DNA of 64,000 nucleotides from Portunus trituberculatus (Eukaryota; Arthropoda; Malacostraca; Decapoda; Portunidae). The stretch spans positions 16,419,559-16,483,558 of the forward strand of contig NC_059294.1 in the NCBI RefSeq assembly GCF_017591435.1, in the 5' to 3' direction. The number at the start of each line of letters is the position of its first letter. Within the stretch, counting starts at the first letter, position 1. Shown here piece after piece: positions 1 through 13,946 of this stretch. Made by a program: the position numbers and the translations under genes. The notes beneath the pieces were generated by a model. The model was given only the letters and a program-made list of their open reading frames with translations, did not search any database and was not told the DNA's origin.

Positions 1-125
1 CCACTTTCTACACTATGCGACAGTAGGATATTAACAGGACATTAACACAGAGATACCCGGGCCCTGTAACACCATAGGTAGTTTCTCCTCTTCCCATCCA
101 CAGCCGAGACGAGCCTCTCTCTCGG

Positions 126-126
<1 letters not shown>

Positions 127-216
<90 letters not shown>
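127..216 (+). repeat. (TG)45 microsatellite
   Basis: Uninterrupted TG dinucleotide array. It borders the 3' end of the minus-strand SINE that starts at 217, so the SINE sense strand reads into (AC)n. It looks like the outer half of a (TG)n array split by that SINE. Confidence 0.97.
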
Positions 217-217
<1 letters not shown>

Positions 218-484
218 TTCACCTTGGTCATCTGCTGGTCACCTAGCCAGTCTTCCCCATTATGGAGCGAGCTCAGAGCTCATAGACCGATCTTCAGGTA
301 GGACTGACACCACAACACACTCCACACACCGGGAAAGCGAGGCCACAACCCCTCAAGTTACATCCCGTACCTATTTACTGCTAGGTGAACAAGGGCCACA
401 CATTAAGAGGTTTGCCCATTTGCCTCGCCGCTTACCGGGATTCAACCCAGCCCTCTCGATTGTGAGTCAAGGCTAACCACTACA

Positions 485-486
<2 letters not shown>
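217..486 (-). mobile_element. tRNA-derived SINE (family S1), copy 1
   Basis: Read on the minus strand, the element starts near 486 with a tRNA-like head: an A-box-like TAGTGGTTAGC, an anticodon-loop-like segment containing CAC, and a B-box-like GGGTTGAATCC around 434-444. A body follows with the words GTTCACCTAGCAG and GAGCTCTGAGCTCG. It ends GTGAATC and runs into (AC)n. The same body and tail recur at 16026-16318, which defines the family. Both ends of this copy touch (TG)n, so the insertion split one microsatellite and the target duplication cannot be told from the repeat. Such SINEs are Pol III transcribed and depend on a partner LINE. The tRNA-Val origin is inferred from the better preserved second copy. 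Confidence 0.75.

Positions 487-554
<68 letters not shown>
487..554 (+). repeat. (TG)34 microsatellite
   Basis: Pure TG array between the 5' end of the SINE (486) and the 3' tail of the LINE starting at 555. Confidence 0.97.
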
Positions 555-556
<2 letters not shown>

Positions 557-2340
557 TTACCTATTTACCTATTTGTGTATTACAGGGCCCGAGCTAAGCT
601 CTCTGTGTTCTGTCTCCTTGTCCATTCCTGTCATATCTCTCTTTCATCTGATTGACACACACCGCGTCAACGACATCACTGCTCAGTTTATTCCACTTAT
701 CAATGCTACGATGCGGGAAACTGTATTTTCTCACATCATTTAGACAGATGTCTTTTATTAGCTTTTTTCCATGTCCTCGGAGATGATTACTTGTGGTCAC
801 CTTTATCAACTCTCTGTCCAGTATGTCAATCTTGTTCACCAATTTATACATAATTATCATGTCTCCTCTTGTTCTTCTCTCTTCTACTGTGGTCAGCCCC
901 AGCTTCCTCAGTCTTTCCTCATAGTCTAACTCTCTGAGTCCTGGTACCATCTTTGTTGCCAGCATCTGTACCCTTTCCACCTTCTTCACATTTTTCTTCA
1001 TATGCGGTGATCAGACACAAGCTGCATATTCTAACTGGGGGTCTTATTAAGGTACATAATATCTTCTTCATCATTCCTTCATCTAGGTAGTGGAATGCAA
1101 GGCCAATATTTTGAAGCATGTTATATGTTTTCAAAAAAATCTTGTTAATGTGTTTCTCCGGTGACAAAATGTTTTGCATGATTACTCCTAAGTCTTTCTC
1201 CTCATTGGTCTCTTTAATTTTCTCATCACCCAGCCTGTAATCCCTGTTTGGTCTGTATCTACTTCTTCCCATTTTCATAACATGGCTCTTGTCTATATTA
1301 AATTCCATCTGCCACTCCTTACTCCACTCATATATTTTATCAAGATCTTCCTGTAACTTGTTACAATCTTCCACATTCTTTACTCTCCTCATAATTCTAG
1401 TATCGTCCGCAAACATGTTCATGTAACTGTCAATTCCTACTGGCATATTAACATAAATCAAAAACATGATGGGACCAAGCACTGACCCTTGTGGAACTCC
1501 ACTGATTACCTTCTTCCACTTGGACTTCCTTCCTCTCACCACTGTTCTCATTTCTCTTCCCACTAAGTAATTTTCTATCCATTTTGCTAGTTTATCATTT
1601 ACTCCTCCAATCTTCTTTAGTTTCCACATCAGTCTATTGTGTGGTACTTTATCAAAGGCCTTTCTCAAGTCCAGGTAGATAGCATCCACCCATCCCTCTC
1701 TATGTTGTAGTATGTCAGTCACTCTTGAATAGAAACATAATAAATTTGATATGCACGATCTTCCTTTTCTGAAACCAAACTGTCTTTCACTCAGAATGTT
1801 TTCACTTTCTAGATACTCACTCCACTTAGCTTTAATTACTTCTTCACATACCTTGCACAATATACTAGTCAACGATACTGGTCTATAATTTAGTGGTTCC
1901 ATTCTACTACCATTTTTATATATAGGCACAATGTCAGCTCTTTTCCACTCTTTCGGGACTAATCCTGTTCGTATGGAGGTTTCCACAATATCAAATACGG
2001 GGTTCAACAATTGATCCTTACATTCATTTAGCAACCTCCCAGATATGTCATCAGGCCCCATTGATTTATTAATATCCAGATTGTTTATAATTTTCCTTAC
2101 ATCTTCCTTAGTAACTACGATGTCCTGCATTTGCTTTATTTCCATAGGCCTTCCTCCCACAAAATGCTCCTCCTTTGTAAACACTTTGCAAAAGTTGTTG
2201 TTCAAAATTTCAACTATATCTCCAGCATCCTCATATACTTCTTCTCCATTTTTTACCTTTTCTATTGCCTCCCTTATATTTAGTTTTCCATTTATGAATT
2301 TGTAAAACATTTTTGGGTCACTATCACAGTTTTCCACCAC

Positions 2341-2342
<2 letters not shown>
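555..2342 (-). mobile_element. CR1/L2-like LINE, 5'-truncated copy 1 (family A)
   Basis: Minus-strand non-LTR retrotransposon. The 3' end at 555 has repeats of a GGTAAATA unit running straight into (AC)n (the (TG)n at 487-554). The 5' end stops at 2342 between the expected endonuclease and RT domains, immediately beside another (TG)n array. This is the usual 5' truncation by target-primed reverse transcription, with microsatellite on both sides. Family A relatives in this window lie at 2424, 16760, 18443, 22042, 58460 and 62639. Clade assignment (CR1/L2-like) rests on the RT and the short-repeat 3' tail and is not certain. Confidence 0.85.
594..2340 (-). pseudogene. LINE reverse transcriptase, broken
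   Basis: The reading frame 2340-919 encodes a non-LTR RT. In order it has the linker after the endonuclease, the finger motif with YRPVSLTS, GFRKGRSC, the YLDLRKAFDKVPH block (motif A), SGVPQGSVLGP (motif B) and MFADDT (motif C, catalytic FADD), then the thumb. Around 1000 the frame shifts, and the C-terminal domain continues in another frame (1001-594) with MVPGLRELDYEERL and KYSFPHRSIDKWN. In life the protein would nick DNA and reverse-transcribe its own RNA. This copy lacks the endonuclease and is frameshifted, so it is dead. Confidence 0.85.

Positions 2343-2423
<81 letters not shown>
2343..2423 (+). repeat. (TG)40 microsatellite
   Basis: Pure TG array exactly between the truncated 5' end of LINE copy 1 and the 3' tail of LINE copy 2. 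Confidence 0.97.
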
Positions 2424-3999
<1,576 letters not shown>

Positions 4000-4081
4000 C
4001 CTACATGTTATTTGTTTGAAACTTGACATGGAAAGGGTGAAGAATGCTCTCTCTCATTGAAGTGTACAATTTCTCTTCCAA

Positions 4082-4083
<2 letters not shown>

Positions 4084-4179
<96 letters not shown>

Positions 4180-4191
4180 TGTGTGTGTGTG
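4084..4191 (+). repeat. (GA)n followed by (TG)7
   Basis: Pure GA array ending in a short TG run. Confidence 0.97.
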
Positions 4192-5150
<959 letters not shown>

Positions 5151-5156
5151 ATAGGG

Positions 5157-5716
5157 TATTCTTAATGTAAAATCCACTTCTATCTATATACTTACCTATA
5201 ATCATTAATTACTGCTTAAACCCCCATTCTCACAACAAACTTACACCTTGTCTAACAGCTCGAGATAATAGAGATGAAAGAAATACTTGAGGTGCCCTTT
5301 CTCGTTTTCTACTACCAGGTACCACCCAGTAGGCCAATTCCTCATTTGGAAGGAAGGGAAACTCATTTATAATTAATAATTATGGATAAGTAAGTAGATA
5401 AAAATGGGTTTTACATTAAAAAATCCTATTTGTTATCATACATACTATTACACATTACACATTATTATCAATTTCACATCACAACATTTAATTGACGTCA
5501 CTGGTAGCCAACGAGATGCCTGCAGTGCTTGCCCCACATCAGTTCGTCACTCACCTCCACACAGTCTACATATCCTCTACTTCATCATCTAAGCACTGTT
5601 TTACACTGGCTTTCTCCAAGGAGTTGGCCCGGTAAACTTTCACCCTCGTCTTTGTTTCGCTACTGTAAGCTGTTAGCTTTATGGTGAAAGATACATATAT
5701 GATCCAAGGACATTTA
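5157..5716 (+). mobile_element. DIRS-associated terminal-type repeat (fragment)
   Basis: Two observations. First, 5161-5208 and 5370-5422 form an inverted repeat of about 50 bp built around TTAATGTAAAA and a CTTAC-rich core. Second, 5590-5716 (TTGGCCCGGTAAACTT, CTGTAAGCTGTTAG, ATACATATATGATCCAAGGA) matches 37145-37230, which lies directly upstream of the DIRS-like coding remnant. I infer a terminal fragment of that tyrosine-recombinase element. It ends where the Tigger copy at 5721 begins. Confidence 0.4.
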
Positions 5717-5720
5717 TGTA

Positions 5721-6867
5721 CAGGCAACCCCTGCTTAATGAAGGGGTTACGTTCCTAAAAAACACTTCGTTAAGCGAAACTTCAGTAAGCGAACCGATTA
5801 TAACAAGTTTAACCCTTGACTTGAACTTCCATTGAGAGTAAGCAAAGCAAAAGTGCATCATAGTACAGTAGAATCTCAAATCTCGATCATAATTGGGACC
5901 AAAAATACTGATTGAGATTCGAAATATCGATGCAAAATCAACTTCTTATATAGAAAAATGTAATTGGGACCAAAGCTTTGGCAACTAACCTATATTAACT
6001 ATGTTAACCTTGAATCTGTGAATAATTTTTTTTTTTTCGCCAATGTCACTGATTTCTTCATCCTTCTTGCTTTTTAATGCCCGGGGTTTTAATGTCTGGG
6101 GGAGACCGCGGGTGACTTGTACACAGTACACTCCACAAGTTGCTGCTAGGTGGGAGAGCAATTGAAACAATCGCATCGCCATGCGCCATGTTTGTTTTGA
6201 TACAATAAAATGAAAAATGTGGACATAACATTCCAGTGGGTGCCCTCCCACTCAGGCATACGAGGCAACGAGGTTGTCGATGCTGCTGCCAAGATGGCCC
6301 TGACGGACCATAACATTACCCCACTCACCCTGCCACTCTCCACCTCCAAAAGCCTCATCGCCCACACCTGTCAGTCCATATGGAATGAATCCCTCACCCC
6401 TGTCTTACAAACCACCTCAATGGACCAGTACCGCAGTGATTCTTCCCTGCAACCATGGGTTAGAAAAACGTCCCGCAAGCTGGACATCGCCTTCACACGT
6501 CTCCTGAATAATATCCAGCTTCACTTCGAGAGTAAGAGACTTCCTGATCTACTTAGCAACGCTAGGCGACATTGCAGGGCATTTTGGTGGTAAGTTGAGC
6601 GAGGGAAGGCGAGCTGCTGGCAAGGCTGCTATTGTTTTGAACAGGGGGAGTAAGTGGTGCATGTGTTGTCCACCAGAGGCGCTGGTGTATTCAAAAGCCT
6701 GTTGGCTTGCGTGATACAGCAGTGATTTCAAACTTGGAAAAAATTACCAGGATAAAACTTTGTTAAAGCGAGTTTTATGTTCGTTAAACGAGCAGATGGT
6801 AGTAAAATGAAACCTCCGTTGTAGCGAAATTTCGTTGTGTGAACCTTCATTAAGCGGGGGTTGCCTG
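5721..6867 (-). mobile_element. Tigger/pogo-like element, family D copy 1 (reverse)
   Basis: Terminal inverted repeats CAGGCAACCCCTGCTTAATG at 5721 and its inverse ending 6867 (TTAAGCGGGGGTTGCCTG), with TA duplicated on both sides (5719-5720, 6868-6869). Pogo/Tigger elements use TA targets. The 5' subterminal text 'cttcgttaagcgaa' and the segment 6515-6867 match the other family D copies in reverse orientation. Between about 5866 and 6515 it is interrupted by foreign DNA: a second Tigger-like end starting CAGTAGAATCTCAAATCTCG at 5867, and an RNase H coding fragment. No transposase remains beyond a trace. Confidence 0.75.
6210..6510 (+). pseudogene. RNase H domain fragment of a LINE
   Basis: The frame from 6210 reads FQWVPSHSGIRGNEVVDAAA near its start, the signature of the C-terminal RNase H of I/Jockey-group LINEs (the histidine and aspartate active-site region). 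About 70 further residues follow, resembling the tail after RNase H, and the frame then fuses with Tigger D sequence from about 6515. Only the end of the domain is present, so it is inert. No RT is seen next to it, which suggests a severely truncated nested insertion. Confidence 0.65.
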
Positions 6868-6924
6868 TATATCATATAAGACTATGATGTTTGTCAGTGT
6901 TTGTTAAGCAAGAGCATTTCTATC

Positions 6925-6927
<3 letters not shown>

Positions 6928-7013
<86 letters not shown>
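6928..7013 (+). repeat. (GA)n microsatellite
   Basis: Pure GA array. Confidence 0.97.
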
Positions 7014-7019
<6 letters not shown>

Positions 7020-7170
7020 GCATGAAATGTATAATAAAAAATCATGTACATAGATTTCAACTTCAGCTATTTGCTTGTGGAAGTACAGTATTAGGGGAAT
7101 TGGTACCAGAACACATCAGTAGAAAGATAGAATGAAACATGCATTATGATCATGCCATGAAAATACTCAC

Positions 7171-7250
7171 AAAGTTTTCTGTTATTTCTTCTCCCATTTT
7201 TCTTTTTGGAGCAACAGGGGATTTCTCCATGTCCACATTCACAAAATGAC
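7171..7250 (-). CDS. Candidate internal exon, unidentified gene
   Basis: Minus strand. A polypyrimidine-poor but canonical acceptor (AAATTTCAG) ends at 7251. An 80-base segment then stays open with the frame HFVNVDMEKSPVAPKRKMG and ends EEITENF, followed by the consensus donor GTGAGT at 7170. The first two bases complete a glycine codon if the preceding exon ends in a single G. The candidate exon at 12669-12738 does exactly that, and it too is minus strand. The basic PKRK stretch could be a nuclear signal. I do not recognise the protein. It is not part of BCAS3 as I know it. Confidence 0.4.
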
Positions 7251-8128
7251 CTGAAATTTACAAACATTATGTATATACAAGGACAAATATGTTACATACA
7301 TTGCATGTTGCATCCCATGTATTCATTATTACAAATCCATCCCAGAATTCTTTCCTATTGACATTTGACTCATCCAGTGCATAACTAAACAAAAACTAAG
7401 AAAATCATATCCATTTTTTCCCACTTAAATTCAATCTTGGTTTCCACATTAAAAAGATACTAGATACCCTAAAGATGATCCACAATCAACTAGTAAAAAT
7501 ATAATCAACAACCTTTTCGTCATGACCAATACTTGCATGCAATCCTTTTTCTCAGTCTGTCAACTAAACATTTTCACTATTTCAAAGGCACATCAAACTT
7601 ACTTCAATAATAAATTTCTCCATTATTTACAAAGTTTGCTGAAAAATGACAATGAATCATCCTTTAATTATATTTGTCCTCATCTTCTAAAAGTAACTTC
7701 TTTATTATCTTATCTATGAAGGAGATCAAACTATCCTTGAGCTGGAAAACAGCAATTGTTATAGTGAAGCATAAAAAGAAATATCAATAAAAATATAGAA
7801 ACACAGTGACTTTTCTAGTTCCACACTCACTTCCTTTTGAAGGCATAGTGGTAAACTTGAGGATTACAAATCTTGGGATATTGAAAACACAGGAAAAAAA
7901 AACCTCTTATCTTTCCATGCCACATGATAAAAAATTAAATGTATGTTTTGTCATTATATGCAGCATGAAGCAGTGTTGTGATGATCTATCTCCACAGCAT
8001 CCAAAACTGTATTTGATTACTCTTTGTCATACAGGGAAAGGAGCAATGCTTGTCTTGATCTTGAAATTATGAATAGTTTTTCCTTGCACCCCAGTTAATT
8101 TCTTTTGACTTGTGGCACCTAGTAAAAA
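7251..8128. other. No gene recognised
   Basis: AT-rich unique-looking DNA. The open frames 7522-7719 (+) and 7806-8072 (+) have no recognisable motif and base composition like their surroundings; likely intronic or intergenic. Confidence 0.5.
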
Positions 8129-8130
8129 TA

Positions 8131-8763
8131 CAGGTAACTCTTGACTTACGAGTGTTTAATTTACGCGTTTTTGTTAATATGCGACCGAAAAAATATCATA
8201 ATTCATTAAATTTGCACGATCGGTTTGCTTATACACAAAATGGCCCAACCACACTTTCAAACTGAGCACCAGACGCAATTTCAAACTGCGCGCCAGAGAG
8301 TGGACAGCAACGGCAAGTGCTTGTGAGGAGTGAAAACACTGGCATCCTGCGTTTATTTTTTACTAGTGTTTACTTTTATACTGTGGGGTTATTTTTGATA
8401 AGTGGATTTTTTATAAAGTGGAAAAGCTCAGAGGAAGATGGTAACTGACTGTGGTGTGAGTGGTGAAGGCAGTGATGCAGTGAGTGTTGTGTTTACGTAT
8501 TCTTTGTTTTGTTGTTTTCTCTTATTATTTCTTGCTCTTCCCTTTACTTTAAATACACTTCTAGTATTTAGAATGGTAAATAATGAAAACATGTTAATTT
8601 AACCAAATAAATAGAGCATTTTGTACAAATTTTTTTGGACCACATCGCGCATCCCCCCTATTAACTAGTGTTTCCTAAGAGAATCATAAGTTTGTTTTAC
8701 ACAAATCTTGATATACACGATGCCTCTTGGAATGCATCTATCGCGTAAATCAAGAGTTACCTG
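8131..8763. mobile_element. Tigger-like MITE, family E copy 1
   Basis: Inverted termini CAGGTAACTCTTGACTTACG (8131) and the inverse of CAGGTAACTCTTGATTTACG (ending 8763), flanked by TA on both sides (8129-8130, 8764-8765). 633 bp, non-coding. A second, interrupted copy lies at 30607-33314. TA duplication and a CAG start fit the pogo/Tigger or Tc1-mariner group. Confidence 0.8.
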
Positions 8764-10068
8764 TATTTTCAATTTTTTCTTCTTCCTCTCACTCAGATGG
8801 CTTAATTGTCATCTTTATTTTTAAAAGTTGAATTCCTATTCCATACCTTTGCTGACAACTCCACACTGGATGATTCTGTTTGTTCCTCCTTTACTTCTCC
8901 CTTTAGTCTATATGCATTATGATTGATGTTAAAATTCTTTGAAATGATGGTCTGTGTACCCTTCCTTGATCTCAATTCTTAAAAGACATAAATATATATC
9001 TGATAAGTGCCTTTAATCATTATCCATTATTGTGCATCTGTGTTCATTCCCTTCCTAGTCAAGTTATTCTGTATTGTCTCTCAATTTTAACATTGATCCT
9101 TTTTTCTTGCTGGAAGTTTATGCAAGTTTAAAATGCTCACAAATGTGACTATTCTGATTCTTTAAACAGCTGACTTAAAACCTTGATTTTCTGTTAGGTC
9201 ATTTGACGTGTGGCCCCTGGATTTCACCAGGTTTCCCTCACTATTGCTACATCTCCATAAACCACCAGCTTGCCTTCTTTCTTCAACCCCACCTCCCCCT
9301 CCTTATCCTATAATTCTGTATATCTTTTTCTCTCTCTTTGATGCTATTTAAATTGGTGTACATGTATTTCTGAAATTACTTCCGAAAGCAATCTAACTTT
9401 TGTTCCACATCACCAAGCTACCTTGACCTGACTCGCCAGTCAATGCTGACCTTCCCTCATGAACAGTCTCGCTATACATGGCCCAATGAAATAAGGAGAT
9501 GTGGCAACAGTGAGAGCTGCACCCAAATGACCATTTTACACTACTACACTGAATATAGCTCAGTCCTCTATCACTGGAATAAGTGGTCACTGTTCTGCTC
9601 TTCAACCTATTAATAAGTGTTTCAAAAGGATCCGTTATATACACCAGCTATCCCTGTTATTCATAAAGTATTCTCTTGGTCTAAATTCTTGTCCTATCCA
9701 CTATCATCCTGGTGACTATCGTGCACTTTTCAATATCACTTGCAAGACGTCCAATTCAGCAGAAAATAAACAATTCACATGAAGTCAAAGAATGCTTAGC
9801 TTCTGATCTTTCTATTACAATAATCCCTTAATTAAATTAACATAATCATGCTGAACTTCAAGTAAAGCAAACTTTATATCATCCAACAAAATATTAATTA
9901 TGAGGTAAAGACAAGAATAGATGCAGCAGGTTATTTATAGTCTGTTCCAGCTATGAAGTTCATTCTAGGTGTGGCAGATTCCAGAATTCTTACGAGTGCA
10001 GCACTGCCATTTTGACCACCACTTATCTGATTAAAATTGTCTCCTTACCTGCCTATCCACAAGCTTTC
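8764..10068. other. No gene recognised
   Basis: AT-rich DNA. The open frame at 9393-9644 (-) shows no family signature. No TIR, tail or microsatellite of note. Confidence 0.5.

Positions 10069-10143
<75 letters not shown>
10069..10143 (+). repeat. (CTGT)n then (CT)n
   Basis: Short CTGT tetranucleotide run leading into a CT array. Confidence 0.95.
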
Positions 10144-10149
<6 letters not shown>

Positions 10150-10759
10150 AGTATTTAGTATTCATTTTTCACTTATTTTTCACACCACCTACAGAAGGCA
10201 AAGGTCATGCTTGTAGTTTCCACCTTGCTTGGTAGCCAGAAAGAAAGTGCAGCATGAGCCGTGACACTTGACCTGACTCAAACCAGGTGAGGGACCTACC
10301 ACCCCATGTCGTGGCAACATTTGAAAAAACATCTGCCACATGTCATAAAATTTATATAAATCAATGTTATAATCCTAAATATTGACATTCACAGTACTAT
10401 GTGGCTTCCTTTCCTATATACAGCATACATAAAATATCACTTTCAAATAGCACATGGATGGGAAATTAAGAAAGACACATGTAAGAAGATTGATTTGGCA
10501 GTATGGCTATAGGCAAACAACGAGACCTGCTCATCTTAAATGAAATTCATAGATGGAAATGACTACAGTGTAAAATATAGTTAATTGCCCACTTGCTGCC
10601 AGCCTCCCTAGTTCTTTGCCACCTGTCTATAATACTGCTAAAAGAAGACACATGTTTATATAGCAAGATAGAGTTACCAGGATAAGAGTGGATATGAGAT
10701 GATGATTATGAATAACAGGTAGGCTAGGCTGTAGAACAGATCCTTTATTATTATTATGT
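10144..10759. other. No gene recognised
   Basis: AT-rich sequence without a coding frame, termini or tandem repeat that I can support. Confidence 0.5.
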
Positions 10760-10925
10760 TAAATAGGAGAAGTAATAGAGGAGCTAGAAAGAAATTAATC
10801 AGAAATGAAGGTACAGGAAGATGGATTGAAACTGTATGACAATCAGAAATTAAAGATTTATGCCAGATTTTAGCCAAAGTTTTTGATATATCTAAGGCAA
10901 CACCAACAATTTCATCACAATTCAT
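10760..10925 (-). pseudogene. Jockey-like LINE RT relic
   Basis: The minus-strand frame starting 10925 contains VALDISK followed a few residues later by WHKSL, the decayed equivalent of the RT motif A block (ALDISKAFDRVWH-type) of Jockey-like LINEs. About 50 residues are recognisable; the flanks are not. An old relic. Confidence 0.5.
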
Positions 10926-11263
10926 TAAAGAAAAAAGAAAGCTAAAGAGCTAATCACAATGGTTTGGTTGTAAAGCTCTTGTTTAAGAAATACATTCAAA
11001 GGCCTGGAAGACTGGAGACCCTTATGATGTGATATACTAAGCTCATTAAAAATGAATAAATAAAAAAAAAATCAAGAGAGAGGAAAAAAGATTTAACAGC
11101 AACCATATCTCCACAAATAAAATAGACAGAATGAAAGGATATGGTTGAACTGAAAGGCTTTTGACTAAAAAGAATAAATGGAATACTAAAATCCAAGTCG
11201 AGTTGGTATAAGAAAAAACTCTTATTTTATAGTATACATAGTATAATATAAAATGCTATGTTT
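10926..11263. other. No gene recognised
   Basis: A-rich, low-information sequence. Nothing supported. Confidence 0.5.
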
Positions 11264-11295
<32 letters not shown>

Positions 11296-11297
11296 TG

Positions 11298-11378
<81 letters not shown>
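11264..11378 (+). repeat. (ATGT)n then (TA)n
   Basis: ATGT tetranucleotide repeat to about 11302, then a pure TA array. Confidence 0.96.
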
Positions 11379-11966
<588 letters not shown>

Positions 11967-12187
11967 CTCCCTTTTATCCAAGAGAAGCCAAAGAATACAA
12001 AAATAAAACCATACTATACTATACTAGAACTGCAGATTTACACAAACTTGACAAGATCTTCACAGCACCAGTAAGTGCAAACATACCCTCATTTACCATG
12101 CTACTAAATTCTCATAAATTTCTATCTGCAGGTAGCATTTCAGACCCTTCAATATAACCAAAATGTCCTCAAAAGAAAATAAAGATG

Positions 12188-12352
<165 letters not shown>

Positions 12353-12432
12353 CACAGTACAAAAGTTTTTTTTTTTTTAGCCACAATACTTCAAAGTTCA
12401 ACTCCAAGTCAACTTAATACCTCCTCTTTATT

Positions 12433-12626
12433 AGTTTGACTACTCCTGAATTTCAACTTTTAGTTTCCTGTAAAAGAAGACAGGACAGCTATGATCATAC
12501 AACTAAATTCTACAGACTGAAAGTAAAAGTAAAATGCCCATAGAATTTAATTATATGTTCATAGCCGTCCTGTTTTCTCCTTTTACAGGAAACTACAAGT
12601 TAAAAGTTGGGAGCAGTAGTTAAGGC
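12433..12626. mobile_element. Short foldback MITE-like inverted repeat
   Basis: Left arm 12433-12494 and right arm 12559-12626 are imperfect inverse copies (shared core AGTTTCCTGTAAAAG, then ACAGGAC and GGCTATGA). About 64 bp lie between them. There is no coding. It could be a small MITE or a foldback insertion. It lies within 50 bp of the candidate donor site at 12668. Confidence 0.6.
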
Positions 12627-12668
12627 AACAGTCATACTCACCATTCAGCAAAAAATTGTTATACTCAC

Positions 12669-12738
12669 CATTCAGTAAAAAAATGTCAATATAATATTTT
12701 TCATCATGTCTTTTAAGATAACCCCATACACTGATTAC
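12669..12738 (-). CDS. Candidate internal exon, unidentified gene (start uncertain)
   Basis: On the minus strand an open frame reads VISVWGYLKRHDEKYYIDIF then LLN and one base G, followed by the donor GTGAGTAT at 12668. The trailing G plus the GT opening the exon at 7250 makes a glycine and keeps the frame open, which is the main reason to believe both. The upstream edge is unclear: several AG acceptors lie between 12734 and about 12765, none with a good pyrimidine tract, and a stop lies in frame just beyond. A duplicated donor-like ACTCACCATTCAG block is present at 12644-12676. The family is not recognised. Confidence 0.35.
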
Positions 12739-13230
12739 GATATCCTTTGGAGGTATTGTGGCACTACTTTATGATCACCTGACTTACACTGTCATCAGAC
12801 ACGAACATATTCAGTTTTGATAACTGATTCACTGCCTAATTTGTTTCTTCAGTAATTTCTAAAGCCATAAACAAACATCATCAACGGGAATGTTGACATT
12901 ATTTCGCTTCCATTTGAACTGTAAGAAATTAAAAGGAAAACTAATCATTTAAATAATGAATTTCTCACAGTATATTCAAATAATTACTTACATTTAAGAA
13001 TAATGGATGAAGAGTAAAGTCATCACTACAAAAACTAAAATAAGAAAATACACACCATGCAAGCTTCACTTGTACTACACACAGAATCTATAAATACACA
13101 GATTTTGAAAATAGAAAAATGTAATTCAGTACATACAGCTAGAAATAAAGCAGAATGTGCGTTGCCCGTTCAGGCTGTTTGTTTACATCCTCCAGCGGCA
13201 GAGGAGCGTTCGAGTCTGAATGTAACGTTA

Positions 13231-13233
<3 letters not shown>
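12739..13233. other. No gene recognised
   Basis: AT-rich sequence without supported features. 13180-13233 is more GC-rich (CTCCAGCGGCAGAGGAGCG) but closes directly onto a (TA)n array. Confidence 0.45.

Positions 13234-13307
<74 letters not shown>
13234..13307 (+). repeat. (TA)37 microsatellite
   Basis: Pure TA array. Confidence 0.97.
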
Positions 13308-13312
<5 letters not shown>

Positions 13313-13387
13313 ACGCTGCTGGAACACAATACTGATGATTGTGTGTGACTGTGTGTTTCAATCAAACATTTTGAAATTTAGTGTGTC

Positions 13388-13865
13388 AAGGCTGGTTTAT
13401 ACGTATCAATATGCGACTGAAATTGCAAGTAGCTAGAAGTATCGACAAAGTACTTCTAATCAGAACACGTTCACACATAGCGACTGGAAGTATCGGCTTC
13501 TTGGCGGGAAGTGAATATTACGACCAATATAATAAGCAAACAACTACTCAAAAAGAGGCCTTCCTCCTTTGAAAATGTGGTGGTCAGGTGTAGAGAAGAT
13601 GTTAGAGCTAATAAGGCATAAAGAACACATCTGGGACCCCAGAAATGAAAAAAAAAAGCTTGCGCATATCGTCGTTCGACAAAACAGCTGCCACTCTCCA
13701 AGAACTGTTTTCCTCAATGAAGTGTTGTTGGAGGTGAGGATTGAAGACTTGTCAGGATTTAATTTGATCGCAATTGTACATAGTCTTCTTAAGATTAGCG
13801 TGTGGTAGACACTCTTTGGTGCTGTTTTGATATGTTATCTACATAGCGTTTTCTGTTTTGGTATG
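13388..13865 (+). mobile_element. Harbinger-like DNA transposon remnant with MADF gene fragment
   Basis: From 13388 the sequence GGCTGGTTTATACGTATCAA, followed by repeated 'gcgactg(a/g)aa' and 'agtatcg' phrases, looks like the terminal/subterminal region of a PIF/Harbinger element; the TIR of the Harbinger at 50981 is of similar style. It is followed by a MADF-type coding fragment (separate entry). It is cut by the (TA)n at 13866. The other end was not found, so this is a tentative call. Confidence 0.4.
13569..13670 (+). pseudogene. MADF/Myb-SANT-like domain fragment
   Basis: The frame at 13569 begins MKMWWSGVEKMLELIRHKEH and continues IWDPRNEKKKLAHIV, the pattern of MADF domains (an N-terminal helix, LI..K..IWD, then a basic turn). 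In animals such domains accompany Harbinger transposons as the DNA-binding partner of the nuclease and also occur in transcription factors. The domain decays after about 35 residues. Confidence 0.5.

Positions 13866-13943
<78 letters not shown>
13866..13943 (+). repeat. (TA)39 microsatellite
   Basis: Pure TA array that truncates the Merlin-like transposase on its right. Confidence 0.97.

Positions 13944-13946
<3 letters not shown>

Noticed and set aside
9393..9644. 83-residue minus-strand frame as a host exon
   Set aside because: No splice sites at its edges, no family pattern, composition like its surroundings.
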